From Paracoccus benzoatiresistens (GTDB taxonomy: Bacteria > Pseudomonadota > Alphaproteobacteria > Rhodobacterales > Rhodobacteraceae), in assembly GCF_026913015.1 (NCBI RefSeq), contig NZ_JAPTYD010000005.1, forward strand, positions 62,001-126,000: a stretch of 64,000 nucleotides of DNA. The letters run 5' to 3'. Below the pieces are notes generated by a model. The model saw only the letters and a program-made list of their open reading frames with translations, had not been told where the DNA came from and did no database searches. Below, piece by piece: positions 1 to 8,540 of the stretch. Position 1 is the first letter of the stretch, and every line of letters starts with the position of its first letter. The position numbers and the translations under genes were made by a program.

Positions 1-1472
1 CCCTTGATGGAGAGGATGAGCAGGTGCTGTCCGTGCCGCTGGATCAGCCGATCACCTTGCCCTTGATGCTGGATCACGCGGGCCAGAACGTCGTGCAGAT
101 CGGCTTCGACGCCCCGGAAGGCAGCGAGCTGACCGACCGCAACAACAGCGCCGCCATCAGCATCAACGGCGTGCGCGACCGTCTGCGGGTGCTGCTGGTC
201 TCGGGCGAACCGCATGCGGGCGAACGGACCTGGCGCAACCTGCTCAAGTCCGACGCGGCGGTCGATCTGATCCACTTCACCATCCTGCGCCCGCCCGACA
301 AGTCGGACGGCGTGCCGGTCAACGAACTGTCGCTGATCGCCTTTCCGACCCAGGAGCTGTTCATGGAGCGGATCGAGGATTTCGACCTGATCATCTTCGA
401 CCGCTACAGCGTGCGGGGCATCCTGCCGCCGGACTATTACGACAACATCGCTCGCTATGTCGAAGGGGGCGGGGCGATCCTTGTCTCTGCCGGACCGGAA
501 ATGGCCGGGGTCGAGAGCCTTTATCTCTCGCCCCTGGGCCGCATCCTGCCCGCCCGGCCCACGGGGCAGGTGCTGGAGCAACCCTATCTGCCCCGCCTGA
601 CCGACGACGGGCGGCGCCACCCCGTTACCGCCGGCCTGCCGGGGTCCGAGGGCGAGGAGCCGACCTGGGGCCGCTGGTTGCGCATGGCGACGGTGACGCC
701 CGATCCCGACGCGCAGGTCGCCATGACGGGGATCGACGACCAGCCGCTGCTGATCCTTGACCGCGTGGACGACGGGCGGGTGGCGCTGCTGACCTCGGAC
801 CAGGTATGGCTCTGGGGTCGCGGCTTCGAGGGCGGGGGGCCGCAGCTGGAATTGCTGCGCCGCATCGCCCATTGGTCGATGAAGGAACCCGAGCTTGAGG
901 AGGAAGCCCTGCTGGCCGATGTCGCGGACGACCTGTCCGTCCGTTTCACGCGCCGCACCATGGCCGACAGCGCCGGCCCCCTGGTCGTGACCCGCCCCGA
1001 TGGCGAAACCGAGGAGGTGCCGCTGGCGGAGGCCGGGCCGGGCCGCTTTACCGCCGACTGGACCGCGCCCGAGCCGGGGCTCTACCGCCTGCAGGATGGC
1101 GACCTGCGCCGCGTGCTGGCCCTGGGCCCCGCCGCGCCGCGCGAGTTCGAGCAGACCGTGGCCGATGCCGCCACGCTTGCGCCGCTGGTCAACGGCACGG
1201 GCGGAGGCGTCATGCCCCTGTCGGACGGTGTGCCCGACCTGCGCACCGTCGCGCCGGGACGGACCGCGCATGGCAGCGCGGGCCTTGGGGACTGGATCGC
1301 CATCACCCCGCGCGAGGCGGCATCGGTGACCGGGCTGGAACGCAAGCCGCTGCTGCCGGGCTGGGCCTGGCTTGTGCTGGTGGCAGGCCTGATCCTGACC
1401 GGCTGGCTGCGCGAAGGGCGTGCCGGGGGTGGCGGCGGGCGGGCGCCGGTTCCCGGGGCAGGGAGCGCCTGA
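1..1472 (+). CDS. GATase1-like large membrane protein, C-terminal part (5' truncated)
   Basis: The reading frame is open from base 3 into the window edge, so the beginning of the gene is missing; 489 codons are visible. The readable part has a Rossmann-like stretch (LRVLLVSGEP, then FDLIIFDRYSVRG, then GGGAILVSAG) typical of the putative glutamine amidotransferase-like domain found in large alphaproteobacterial membrane proteins, where the glutaminase cysteine is often absent. A single membrane helix (GWAWLVLVAGLILTGWL) and a Gly/Ala-rich tail close the protein. The family assignment is from memory of the fold pattern and the function is unknown. A perfect 6-bp hairpin follows its stop, before fabZ. 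Confidence 0.55.
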   Translation, partial: LDGEDEQVLSVPLDQPITLPLMLDHAGQNVVQIGFDAPEGSELTDRNNSAAISINGVRDRLRVLLVSGEPHAGERTWRNLLKSDAAVDLIHFTILRPPDKSDGVPVNELSLIAFPTQELFMERIEDFDLIIFDRYSVRGILPPDYYDNIARYVEGGGAILVSAGPEMAGVESLYLSPLGRILPARPTGQVLEQPYLPRLTDDGRRHPVTAGLPGSEGEEPTWGRWLRMATVTPDPDAQVAMTGIDDQPLLILDRVDDGRVALLTSDQVWLWGRGFEGGGPQLELLRRIAHWSMKEPELEEEALLADVADDLSVRFTRRTMADSAGPLVVTRPDGETEEVPLAEAGPGRFTADWTAPEPGLYRLQDGDLRRVLALGPAAPREFEQTVADAATLAPLVNGTGGGVMPLSDGVPDLRTVAPGRTAHGSAGLGDWIAITPREAASVTGLERKPLLPGWAWLVLVAGLILTGWLREGRAGGGGGRAPVPGAGSA

Positions 1473-1476
1473 TCGG

Positions 1477-1492
1477 CTTGCCAAGCGGCAAG
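1477..1492 (+). other. Short hairpin between the membrane protein gene and fabZ
   Basis: CTTGCC and GGCAAG pair perfectly around an AAGC loop, four bases after the upstream stop codon. No T-run follows, so it is a weak terminator candidate at most and may be an mRNA 3'-end or processing element. Confidence 0.35.
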
Positions 1493-1532
1493 TGCATTGC
1501 TAACCGGAAAAAAACGTCTCGAAGGAACGCTC

Positions 1533-2012
1533 ATGGCCGAAGAAACGCGCGCTCCCGCCCCTTATACCGAGGCGGACCTGTCGCTGATCAAGCGCATCAT
1601 CCCGCACCGCTATCCGTTCCTGTTCATCGACAAGGTGCGCGACATCGTTCCGCATGAAGGCGGCGTGGGCATCAAGATGGTCACCAGCAACGAGCCGCAT
1701 TTCCAGGGCCACTTCCCCGAAGAGCCCGTGATGCCCGGCGTCACTATCGTCGAGGCGATGGCCCAGACCGCGGCCGTGATCGTCGGCATCAGCATGAACA
1801 TCATCGACAGGCCGCTGGCGACCTATTTCATGGGCATCGACAAGTGCAAGTTCCGCCGCATGGTCGTGCCCGGCGACGTGCTGGAGCTGCATTGCAAGGC
1901 CCTGCGCGGCGGCGGCAAGATCTGGAAGTTCGAGGGACGGGCCCTGGTGGACGGCCAACTCTGCGCCTCGGCCGAGTTCACTGCCATGATGGCGCTGAAG
2001 GCCAATGACTGA
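1533..2012 (+). CDS. fabZ: 3-hydroxyacyl-[acyl-carrier-protein] dehydratase FabZ
   Basis: FabZ dehydrates (3R)-hydroxyacyl-ACP in fatty acid elongation and competes with LpxA for 3-hydroxyacyl-ACP. The 159-residue product has the family size and the two catalytic positions: His60 in [11 protein letters not shown] and Glu74 in IVEAMAQ. The ATG at 1533 is chosen because AAGGA lies just upstream; an in-frame GTG-type start at 1497 would add 12 residues outside the family's usual N-terminus. The stop overlaps the start of lpxA by 8 bases, showing translational coupling. lpxD and bamA, which often precede fabZ, are not here. Confidence 0.95.
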   Translation: MAEETRAPAPYTEADLSLIKRIIPHRYPFLFIDKVRDIVPHEGGVGIKMVTSNEPHFQGHFPEEPVMPGVTIVEAMAQTAAVIVGISMNIIDRPLATYFMGIDKCKFRRMVVPGDVLELHCKALRGGGKIWKFEGRALVDGQLCASAEFTAMMALKAND

Positions 2013-2793
2013 CAGCCTGATCCACCCGAGCGCCGTGATCGAGGATGGCGCGCAGATCGGCGCGGGCGTCCGGATAGGTCCCTTCTGCGTGGTCGGCCCC
2101 AAAGTGCGGCTGGCGGATGGCGTGGTCCTGAAATCCCATGTCGCCATCACGGGCGACACGACCGTCGGCGAGGACACGGTTGTCTTCCCCTTCGCCTCGA
2201 TCGGCGAGGTCCCGCAGGATCTGAAGTTCAAGGGCGAGGACGTGCGCCTGGAGATCGGCGCGCGCAACCGCATCCGCGAATATGTCACCATGAACCCCGG
2301 CACCGAGGGCGGAGGCGGCGTGACGCGGATCGGCAATGACGGGCTGTTCATGGCGGGCTGCCATGTGGGCCATGACTGCCAATTGGGCGACCGGGTGATC
2401 CTGGTCAACAACGCCTCGCTGGCCGGGCATTGCCACCTGGACGACGACGTGATCGTCGGCGGGCTGTCGGGCGTCCATCAATGGGTGCGCATCGGGCGCG
2501 GCGCGATGATCGGCGCGGTGACGATGGTGACCGCGGATGTGATCCCTTACGGCATGGTCCAGGGCCCGCGCGGGCATCTGGACGGGCTGAACCTGGTCGG
2601 CCTGAAGCGCCGGGGAGCCAGCCGGGCCGATATCCACGAACTTCGCGACATGCTGGACAAGCTGGGCGGCGGCAGCTTCCGCGACACCGCCCGCCACCTG
2701 GCCGAAGGGGAAACCGGCGGAATGGTCCGCGACGTGCTGGACTTCATCCTGGGCCCGTCCGACCGCAGCTTCCTGACCCCGAAGCCCGCATGA
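2005..2793 (+). CDS. lpxA: Acyl-ACP--UDP-N-acetylglucosamine O-acyltransferase LpxA
   Basis: LpxA carries out the first step of lipid A synthesis, moving a 3-hydroxyacyl chain from ACP to the 3-OH of UDP-GlcNAc in the cytoplasm. The 262 residues show the hexapeptide-repeat pattern of a left-handed beta helix ([24 protein letters not shown]) and the catalytic histidine in the VGHDC motif at about residue 123. The C-terminal helical region is also of family type. It starts inside fabZ and ends in an ATGA overlap with lpxI, so the four genes form one operon. Confidence 0.96.
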   Translation: MTDSLIHPSAVIEDGAQIGAGVRIGPFCVVGPKVRLADGVVLKSHVAITGDTTVGEDTVVFPFASIGEVPQDLKFKGEDVRLEIGARNRIREYVTMNPGTEGGGGVTRIGNDGLFMAGCHVGHDCQLGDRVILVNNASLAGHCHLDDDVIVGGLSGVHQWVRIGRGAMIGAVTMVTADVIPYGMVQGPRGHLDGLNLVGLKRRGASRADIHELRDMLDKLGGGSFRDTARHLAEGETGGMVRDVLDFILGPSDRSFLTPKPA

Positions 2794-3602
2794 GCCGAAC
2801 CGCCGTCATCGCAGGCAAGGGCATCCTGGCCCCCGCCGTCATCGCCGCGCTGGACGCGCCGCTGGTCTATGCCCTGGACGGCTTCGCGCCCGACGGGGTC
2901 GAGGCGCAGCCCTTCCGGCTGGAGCGGCTGGTGCCCTTCCTGGACAGCCTGATCGACCAGGATGTATCGCGCGTCGTCTTCGCTGGTGCTATCCGCCGTC
3001 CGCGCCTGGACCCGGAACTGTTCGACAATCGCACCGCGCAGCTGGTGCCGCGCATCATGATGGCGATGCAGTCGGGCGATGATGGCGCCTTGCGCGCGGT
3101 GCTGGACGTGTTCGAGGAACATGGGCTGGCCATCGGCTCGGTCGCCGAGGTCGCCCCCGACCTGATCCCCGGCGAGGGCGTTCTGGCGGGCGAGCCCTCG
3201 GCCGCCGACCGGCGCGACGCGGCCCGTGCCGCGTTGATCCATGCAACCTTGGGGCCGCTGGACGTGGGGCAGGGTGCCGTGGTCGCGCAAGGCCAGTGTC
3301 TTGCGATCGAGACGCTGCCGGGCACCGAGGCCATGCTGGACTTTGCCGGCCGCCACGCCGGGCTGCGGCCCAATCCGAACGGCGCGAAGGGCGTGTTCTT
3401 CAAGGCGCCCAAGCCCGGCCAGGACATGCGCATCGACCTGCCGACGCTTGGCCCCGACAGCGTGACGCAGGCCGCCGCCGCCGGGCTGGCCGGCATCGCC
3501 TGGCAAGCGGGCGGCGTGATCGTGCTGGACCGGCAGGAAACCATCCGGCGCGCGAATGCGGCGGGATTGTTTCTGTGGGCGATGCCGCCTTCGGGCATGT
3601 GA
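2790..3602 (+). CDS. lpxI: UDP-2,3-diacylglucosamine pyrophosphatase LpxI
   Basis: LpxI (formerly DUF1009) hydrolyses UDP-2,3-diacylglucosamine to lipid X, the step done by LpxH in enterobacteria. The 270-residue product begins TAVIAGKGILAPAV and carries the characteristic late block GVFFKAPKPGQDMRIDLPT followed by LAGIAWQAGGVIVLD. The ATG at 2790 sits in an ATGA overlap with the lpxA stop and is preferred over a much longer in-frame extension that merely runs through lpxA. It lies between lpxA and lpxB, which together would yield the disaccharide precursor. Confidence 0.93.
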   Translation: MSRTAVIAGKGILAPAVIAALDAPLVYALDGFAPDGVEAQPFRLERLVPFLDSLIDQDVSRVVFAGAIRRPRLDPELFDNRTAQLVPRIMMAMQSGDDGALRAVLDVFEEHGLAIGSVAEVAPDLIPGEGVLAGEPSAADRRDAARAALIHATLGPLDVGQGAVVAQGQCLAIETLPGTEAMLDFAGRHAGLRPNPNGAKGVFFKAPKPGQDMRIDLPTLGPDSVTQAAAAGLAGIAWQAGGVIVLDRQETIRRANAAGLFLWAMPPSGM

Positions 3603-3667
3603 GCAACGAAGAAACCGACTTCGTCGTTGCGCAATGGCCATATGACATCAGCAGCGGGGCAAGGCGC

Positions 3668-4822
3668 ATGAAGTTCTTCCTGATCGCGGGCGAGCCATCG
3701 GGCGACCAGCTGGGCGCGGCGCTGATGGCCGGGCTGCGCGAGCTGGTGCCGGCCGCGGAATTCGTCGGCATCGGCGGCGAGGCGATGACCGCGCAGGGCC
3801 TTGTCAGCCTGTTTCCCATGCAGGAGCTGAGCCTGATGGGCATATGGGAGGTTCTGCCCAACTATCGCCACCTGAAGCGCCGCATCGCCGAGACGGCGGC
3901 TCGGGTGGTTGCGGAAAACCCCGATGCGCTGATCGGCATCGACAGCCCGGATTTCTGCCTGCGCGTGGCCCGCGCGGCGCGGGGCCAGCGGCCCGGCCTG
4001 CGGACGATCCACTATGTCGCGCCCTCGGTCTGGGCCTGGCGGCCGGGGCGGGCGCTGAAGATGGCCGAGGTGATCGACCATGTGCTGGCGATCCTGCCCT
4101 TCGAGCCGCCCCTGATGCAGGCCGCCGGGATGACCTGCGATTTCGTGGGCCATCCGATCGCCACCCTGCCGGTGGCAGGCCCCGACGAGGCCGCGCTGTT
4201 CCGCGCCGGCCACGGGATCGAGCCCGAGAGCCCCGTGGTCCTGTGCCTGCCCGGATCGCGCGGCGGCGAGGTCGGGCGCCTGCTGCCACGTTTTGGCGAG
4301 GCGCTGGCGGACCTGCGCCATCATGTCCCCGACATGCAGGTGGTGCTGCCGACCATGCCGGGCGTCGCCGGCCAGGTGCGCCACCTGACTGCGCAATGGT
4401 CCATCCGGCCCCTTGTAGTCGAGGACCCCGACCTGAAGCGCGCGGCCTTCGCCGCGGCGGATCTGGCGCTTGCGGCGTCGGGCACGGTCAGCCTGGATCT
4501 AGCGGCGAACCGGGTGCCGATGGTGATCGGCTATGACATGGCGCCGCTCAGCCGGATGCTGATCGGGATGCTGCTGAAGACCGACACGGTGACGCTGGTC
4601 AACCTGGTCAGCGACACCCGCGCCGTGCCCGAATTCCTGGGCCGCGACTGCAAGCCCGCGCCGATGGCGGCGGCCTTGCTGCGCGTCCTGCAGGACGACG
4701 CCGCACGGGTGGCCCAGCTGGATGCGATGGATCTGACCATGGACCGGCTGGGCAAGGGGGGCGAGGCGCCGGGCCTGCGTGCGGCCCGGTCCGTGTTGCG
4801 GGCGGTTACAGGGCCGCGGTGA
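3668..4822 (+). CDS. lpxB: Lipid-A-disaccharide synthase LpxB
   Basis: LpxB is the GT19 glycosyltransferase that joins lipid X and UDP-2,3-diacylglucosamine into the lipid A disaccharide at the inner membrane. The 384-residue product opens with IAGEPSGDQLGA, the family signature, and contains YVAPSVWAWRPGRA, LPFEPP and GHPIATLP. The ATG at 3668 has AAGG a few bases upstream. A 65-base gap separates it from lpxI. Its last 17 bases overlap convergently with ridA. Confidence 0.96.
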   Translation: MKFFLIAGEPSGDQLGAALMAGLRELVPAAEFVGIGGEAMTAQGLVSLFPMQELSLMGIWEVLPNYRHLKRRIAETAARVVAENPDALIGIDSPDFCLRVARAARGQRPGLRTIHYVAPSVWAWRPGRALKMAEVIDHVLAILPFEPPLMQAAGMTCDFVGHPIATLPVAGPDEAALFRAGHGIEPESPVVLCLPGSRGGEVGRLLPRFGEALADLRHHVPDMQVVLPTMPGVAGQVRHLTAQWSIRPLVVEDPDLKRAAFAAADLALAASGTVSLDLAANRVPMVIGYDMAPLSRMLIGMLLKTDTVTLVNLVSDTRAVPEFLGRDCKPAPMAAALLRVLQDDAARVAQLDAMDLTMDRLGKGGEAPGLRAARSVLRAVTGPR

Positions 4823-5153
4823 CGATCACCTCGACCTTGTAGTCCGGGGTGGCCAGCTTCGCCTCGCCGGTGGCGCGGGCGGGGGTGTGGCCCTGCGGCG
4901 CCCACTGGTCCCAGACGGCGTTCATTTCGGCGAAATCAGCCATGTCGGCCAGCCAGATCTGGGCGGACACGATGCGGGTCTTGTCGGTCCCGGCCTCGGC
5001 CAGCAGGCGATCCACCTGTTCCAGAACCACGCGGGTCTGGTCGGTGACGGATGCGCCGGGCTCGCCCACCTGGCCCGCCAGCCAGACGATGCCGTTGGCG
5101 ATGACCGCCTGGCTCATGCGCGGGCCGGTTTCGATGCGTTTGATATCGCTCAT
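4806..5153 (-). CDS. RidA family protein (YjgF/UK114), probable enamine/imine deaminase
   Basis: RidA-type proteins are small cytosolic trimers that hydrolyse reactive 2-aminoacrylate-type enamines. The 115-residue product has family length, the IVWLAGQVG block, and the Arg93/Glu108 pair spaced 15 residues apart as in catalytic RidA. It starts 3 bases after the stop of the TauE-type permease gene on the same strand, so the two are probably cotranscribed. Which subfamily it belongs to, and hence its true substrate, cannot be fixed from sequence. Confidence 0.85.
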   Translation of the reverse strand: MSDIKRIETGPRMSQAVIANGIVWLAGQVGEPGASVTDQTRVVLEQVDRLLAEAGTDKTRIVSAQIWLADMADFAEMNAVWDQWAPQGHTPARATGEAKLATPDYKVEVIVTAAL

Positions 5154-5156
5154 TGT

Positions 5157-5912
5157 CTATGCTCCTTGAATGAGACGCCAGAAGAAGATCGCGGTCATGC
5201 CGAAGCCGATGACGGCGATCAGCAGTCGCAGGGTGTCGCGCGGGATGCGCCGGGCCAGGGGCGCGCCGGCATAGCCGCCGGCGATGGTTCCGACCGCCGT
5301 GATGGCGGCGGGTCCCCAAGCCACCGCGCCCCCGGCCGCGAAGACGGCAAAGGCAATCAGCGACAGCGCGAAGCTGAGCCAGCATTTCAGCCCGTTCATC
5401 GCGTGCAGGTCGGTCATGCCCCACATGGAAAAGACCGCCAGCAGCACGATGCCAAGCCCGCCGTTGAAATAACCCCCGTAGATCGCGACCGGCAGCAGGA
5501 TGCCCAGGCCGAAGGGCCTGACCACCGATTGCCAGCGCGAGGCTATCCGGCGCACGTCGTCGGCGAAGGAGAAGACCAGCGTCGCCATCAGCAGCAGGAA
5601 GGGCACCAGGGCGGAAAAGGCCTTGTTCGAGCTGACCAGCAGCAGCCCGCTGCCGACTGCCCCGCCGATCATCGTCCAGGCCGTCAGCCGGGCGAGGGGG
5701 GCTGCGCGAATGTTGCGGATGTCGTCGCGGAACGCGATGGCCGAGGACAGATAGCCCGGCAGCGCGGCGATGGTGCTGGTGGCATTGGCCGCGACCGGCG
5801 GGATGCCGGTAAAGACCAGCGCGGGAAAGGTGATGAAGGTGCCGCCGCCCGCGACGGCGTTCAGCATTCCGCCAAGCAGCCCGGCGAAAAACAGCAGGGC
5901 AGCGTCCAGCAT
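5157..5912 (-). CDS. TauE/SafE family membrane permease
   Basis: This 251-residue protein is almost entirely hydrophobic, with about eight membrane segments and the TauE/SafE signature GLLGGMLNAVAGGGTFITFP near the N-terminus, plus a second related half (GGYFNGGLGIVLLAVF). The family exports or takes up small anions such as sulfite or sulfoacetate; the substrate here is unknown. The start at 5912 has a GGAAGG ribosome site; an upstream in-frame start would add a hydrophilic 30-residue leader unlike the family. It is the first gene of a two-gene unit with ridA. Confidence 0.85.
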   Translation of the reverse strand: MLDAALLFFAGLLGGMLNAVAGGGTFITFPALVFTGIPPVAANATSTIAALPGYLSSAIAFRDDIRNIRAAPLARLTAWTMIGGAVGSGLLLVSSNKAFSALVPFLLLMATLVFSFADDVRRIASRWQSVVRPFGLGILLPVAIYGGYFNGGLGIVLLAVFSMWGMTDLHAMNGLKCWLSFALSLIAFAVFAAGGAVAWGPAAITAVGTIAGGYAGAPLARRIPRDTLRLLIAVIGFGMTAIFFWRLIQGA

Positions 5913-6193
5913 GGGCGGCCTTCCGGTTTGGTTGTGAACGCCTTGAAGGACCAAGGGATTCGGATCGGCAAGGACGCTAGCCGCAGCGTCATGGGGGCAC
6001 AAGCCCCGGCCTTGATGCCACGATCTGCCTATCCCTGCAGCAGGAATGCGGATTTCTTGGGCGGCCGGGATCGATGCATGTTAGCGACCTCTGGAGGCAG
6101 AGAAATGTCGCAAACGGTGTTGCGCAGATGTCGATCAGAGGCTTAACGTGCGGATGCGCTGGAACAACGAAAACCAAACAGGGAGAGCGCCTT
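5913..6193. other. 281-bp divergent intergenic region between TauE-type gene and polyamine-type ABC operon
   Basis: This holds the upstream regions of two divergent units. The only structure I see is a short inverted repeat, CGCAA-acggtg-TTGCG, at 6109-6124, about 70 bases before the ATPase start. No convincing -35/-10 pair was found and no riboswitch-like fold is evident. Confidence 0.4.
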
Positions 6194-7297
6194 TTGCTGG
6201 ATGACCGCCACGGCGATGCCTTCGTCGCTTTTGAACATGTGCAAAAAAGCTATGATGGACAGACGCTTGTCGTCAAAGACCTGAACCTGTCCATTGGCAA
6301 GGGAGAGTTCCTGACCATGCTGGGGCCCTCGGGCTCGGGCAAGACGACCTGCCTGATGATGCTGGCCGGGTTCGAGACGGCGACTCATGGCGAGATCAAG
6401 CTTGCCGGGCGCCCGATCAACCAGGTGCCGCCGCACAAGCGCGGCATCGGCATGGTGTTTCAGAACTATGCCCTGTTTCCGCACATGACGGTGGGCGAAA
6501 ACCTGTCCTTCCCGCTGGAGGTCCGGGGCATGGCCAAGGCCGAGCGGGAAAGCCGCATCGCCCGCGCGCTGGACATGGTGCAGATGGGCAAGTTCGCCAG
6601 CCGCCGCCCCGCGCAGCTTTCGGGCGGCCAGCAGCAGCGCATCGCTCTGGCCCGTGCCCTGGTCTTCGACCCCGAGCTGGTGCTGATGGACGAACCCCTG
6701 GGCGCGCTGGACAAGCAGCTGCGCGAGCACATGCAGTTCGAGATCAAGCACCTGCACGAACGGCTTGGCATCACGGTGGTTTACGTGACCCACGACCAGG
6801 GCGAGGCCTTGACCATGTCCGACCGCGTGGCGGTCTTCAACGACGGCCGCATCCAGCAGCTGGCCCCGCCTGCCGATCTCTACGAGCGGCCCGATAACAG
6901 CTTCGTGGCCCAGTTCATCGGCGAGAACAACAAGCTGCCCGGAACCATCGAGGAACTGTCTGGCGACAAGGCCCTGGTGCGCCTGAAGACCGGCGAGCTG
7001 ATCGACGCGACCCCGGTGAACGTGACCGCGAAAGGACAGCAGACGCTGGTTTCGATCCGCCCCGAGCGGGTCGAGTTCAAGCCCGAGATGATGCCCCCCG
7101 GCGCGCACATGATCGGTGCCGAGGTCTGCGACGTGATCTACATGGGCGACATCCTGCGGGCCCGGCTAAAGGTCGCGGGCAGCGGCGATTTCGTCATGAA
7201 GATGCGCAACACGATCGGCCAGACGCGTCTGGAACCCGGCCAGCAGATCAGGATCGGCTGGCACCCCGCCGATGCCCGCGCGCTGGATCCCGTCTGA
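6194..7297 (+). CDS. ABC transporter ATP-binding protein, polyamine type (PotA-like)
   Basis: This is the energising subunit of an importer for polyamine-like cations. Walker A (GPSGSGKTT, about 44-52), Q-loop, signature LSGGQQQR (142-149) and Walker B (LVLMDEP, 163-169) are intact, followed by the H-loop and a C-terminal TOBE-type domain (VSIRPERVEF). I choose the TTG at 6194 because GGGAG lies 8 bases upstream and the protein then begins close to the ABC domain; earlier in-frame starts lack a ribosome site. It is followed by two binding-protein genes and two permease genes, a complete system of five genes. Confidence 0.88.
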   Translation: MLDDRHGDAFVAFEHVQKSYDGQTLVVKDLNLSIGKGEFLTMLGPSGSGKTTCLMMLAGFETATHGEIKLAGRPINQVPPHKRGIGMVFQNYALFPHMTVGENLSFPLEVRGMAKAERESRIARALDMVQMGKFASRRPAQLSGGQQQRIALARALVFDPELVLMDEPLGALDKQLREHMQFEIKHLHERLGITVVYVTHDQGEALTMSDRVAVFNDGRIQQLAPPADLYERPDNSFVAQFIGENNKLPGTIEELSGDKALVRLKTGELIDATPVNVTAKGQQTLVSIRPERVEFKPEMMPPGAHMIGAEVCDVIYMGDILRARLKVAGSGDFVMKMRNTIGQTRLEPGQQIRIGWHPADARALDPV

Positions 7298-7311
7298 CGG
7301 GGGCACGCGGC

Positions 7312-7330
7312 GCCCGCGCCGGCCGCGGGC
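7312..7330 (+). other. GC-rich stem-loop before the first binding-protein gene
   Basis: GCCCGCG and CGCGGGC pair perfectly around a 5-base loop, between the ATPase stop and the first solute-binding gene. There is no T-run. It may terminate part of the transcription or shield the 5' end of a processed binding-protein mRNA. Confidence 0.5.
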
Positions 7331-7376
7331 CAAGAACGACGGCGAAGGCCGCATGTCATTGCAGTTGGAGTTATAG

Positions 7377-8447
7377 ATGAAGAAGACGCTCGCCCTTACC
7401 ACCGCGCTTGGGATGATGGCCTCGCCTGTTCTGGCCGATGTGAACCTGCTGTCCTGGGGTGGGGCTTATGGCAACAGCCACCTGGAAGCCTATGCCAAGC
7501 CCTTCGAGGCCGAGACCGGCATCAAGGTGACCATGGCCGATGCCGACAACCCGGCGACGCCCATCAAGGCCATGGTCGAGGCGGGCAACGTCACGACCGA
7601 CGTGGCATCGGTGGAATATGCCGACGCGGTGCGGCTGTGCGACGAAGGGCTGCTGGAGGAAATCGACCCCTCCATCCTGGTCGCGGCCGAGGATGGGACC
7701 CCTGCGGCGGACGACTTCATCGAGGGCGCGATCACGGAATGCTTTGTCGCGACCGACGTTTATTCGATGGTCCTGGCCTTTGATGACAGCAAGTTCCCCG
7801 ATGCCAAGCCTGCCAGCCCGGCCGACTTCTTCGACCTGGAGAAGTTTCCCGGCAAGCGCACCATGCGCAAGGGCGCCAAGTTCAACCTGGAGCTGGCCCT
7901 GATGGCCGACGGCGTACCGGCGGCCGAGGTCTATGAGACGCTTGCGACGCCCGAGGGCGTGGACCGCGCCTTTGCCAAGCTGGACAGCATCAAGAACGAC
8001 GTGATCTGGTGGGAAGCGGGCGCGCAGCCGCCGCAGCTTCTGGCCGATGGCGAGGTCGTGATGGCCTATGCCTTCAACGGCCGGATCTTCAACGCCGCCC
8101 AGGGCGAGGGCAAGCCCTTCAAGATCATCTGGGACGGCCAGATCTATGAGATGGAAGGCTGGGTCGTGCCGAAGGGCGCCAAGAACCTGGAGGATGCGAT
8201 GAAGTTCGTGGCCTGGACGACCTCGCCCGCGCCGCAGGCCCGCGCGGCCGAATTCATCAGCTATGGCCCTCCGCGCAAGTCCGCCGCGGCCCTGGTCGGC
8301 AATGTCGAGGGCACCGATGTACCGATGGGGCCGCACCTGCCGACGACCGAGGCGAACATGACCAATGCGCTGCCGTCGAATCTGGACTTCTGGGTCGATC
8401 GCGATGCCGAGCTGAACGAGCGCTTCAACAGCTGGCTGGCCAGCTGA
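7377..8447 (+). CDS. Periplasmic solute-binding protein, polyamine type (copy 1)
   Basis: The 356-residue product has a clear Sec signal peptide (MKKTLALTTALGMMASPVLA) and the PotD/PotF-like mature start VNLLSWGGAYG. Further family blocks are FFDLEKFPGKR, VIWWEAGAQPPQLLADGEV and GEGKPFKIIWDGQ. It delivers substrate to the permeases encoded downstream. GGAG precedes the ATG at 7377. It is closely similar along its whole length to the next gene, so the pair arose by tandem duplication. Substrate specificity within the spermidine/putrescine class is not established. Confidence 0.9.
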   Translation: MKKTLALTTALGMMASPVLADVNLLSWGGAYGNSHLEAYAKPFEAETGIKVTMADADNPATPIKAMVEAGNVTTDVASVEYADAVRLCDEGLLEEIDPSILVAAEDGTPAADDFIEGAITECFVATDVYSMVLAFDDSKFPDAKPASPADFFDLEKFPGKRTMRKGAKFNLELALMADGVPAAEVYETLATPEGVDRAFAKLDSIKNDVIWWEAGAQPPQLLADGEVVMAYAFNGRIFNAAQGEGKPFKIIWDGQIYEMEGWVVPKGAKNLEDAMKFVAWTTSPAPQARAAEFISYGPPRKSAAALVGNVEGTDVPMGPHLPTTEANMTNALPSNLDFWVDRDAELNERFNSWLAS

Positions 8448-8454
8448 CCGGATC

Positions 8455-8495
8455 GGGGCGGGCCAACACAAGCCCGCCCCTGCCCCGAAAGGGGC
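8455..8495 (+). other. Two stem-loops between the tandem binding-protein genes
   Basis: The first stem pairs GGGGCGGGC (8455-8463) with GCCCGCCCC (8472-8480), nine base pairs. The second is GCCCC-GAAA-GGGGC (8482-8495), a stable tetraloop. No T-run follows. They probably stabilise or partly terminate the mRNA between the two genes. Confidence 0.55.
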
Positions 8496-8540
8496 CAAGA
8501 ACAAGGGCAAGATGCCCATTCACCAACGGGAGTTAAGAAC

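Noticed and set aside
2430..2789. A 120-residue N-terminal extension of LpxI
   Set aside because: The extension reads through lpxA in another frame; the ATGA overlap at 2790 gives the normal LpxI length.
4779..6146. A 455-codon plus-strand frame opposite ridA and the TauE-type gene
   Set aside because: Low-complexity shadow translation; both minus-strand genes have family motifs and ribosome sites.
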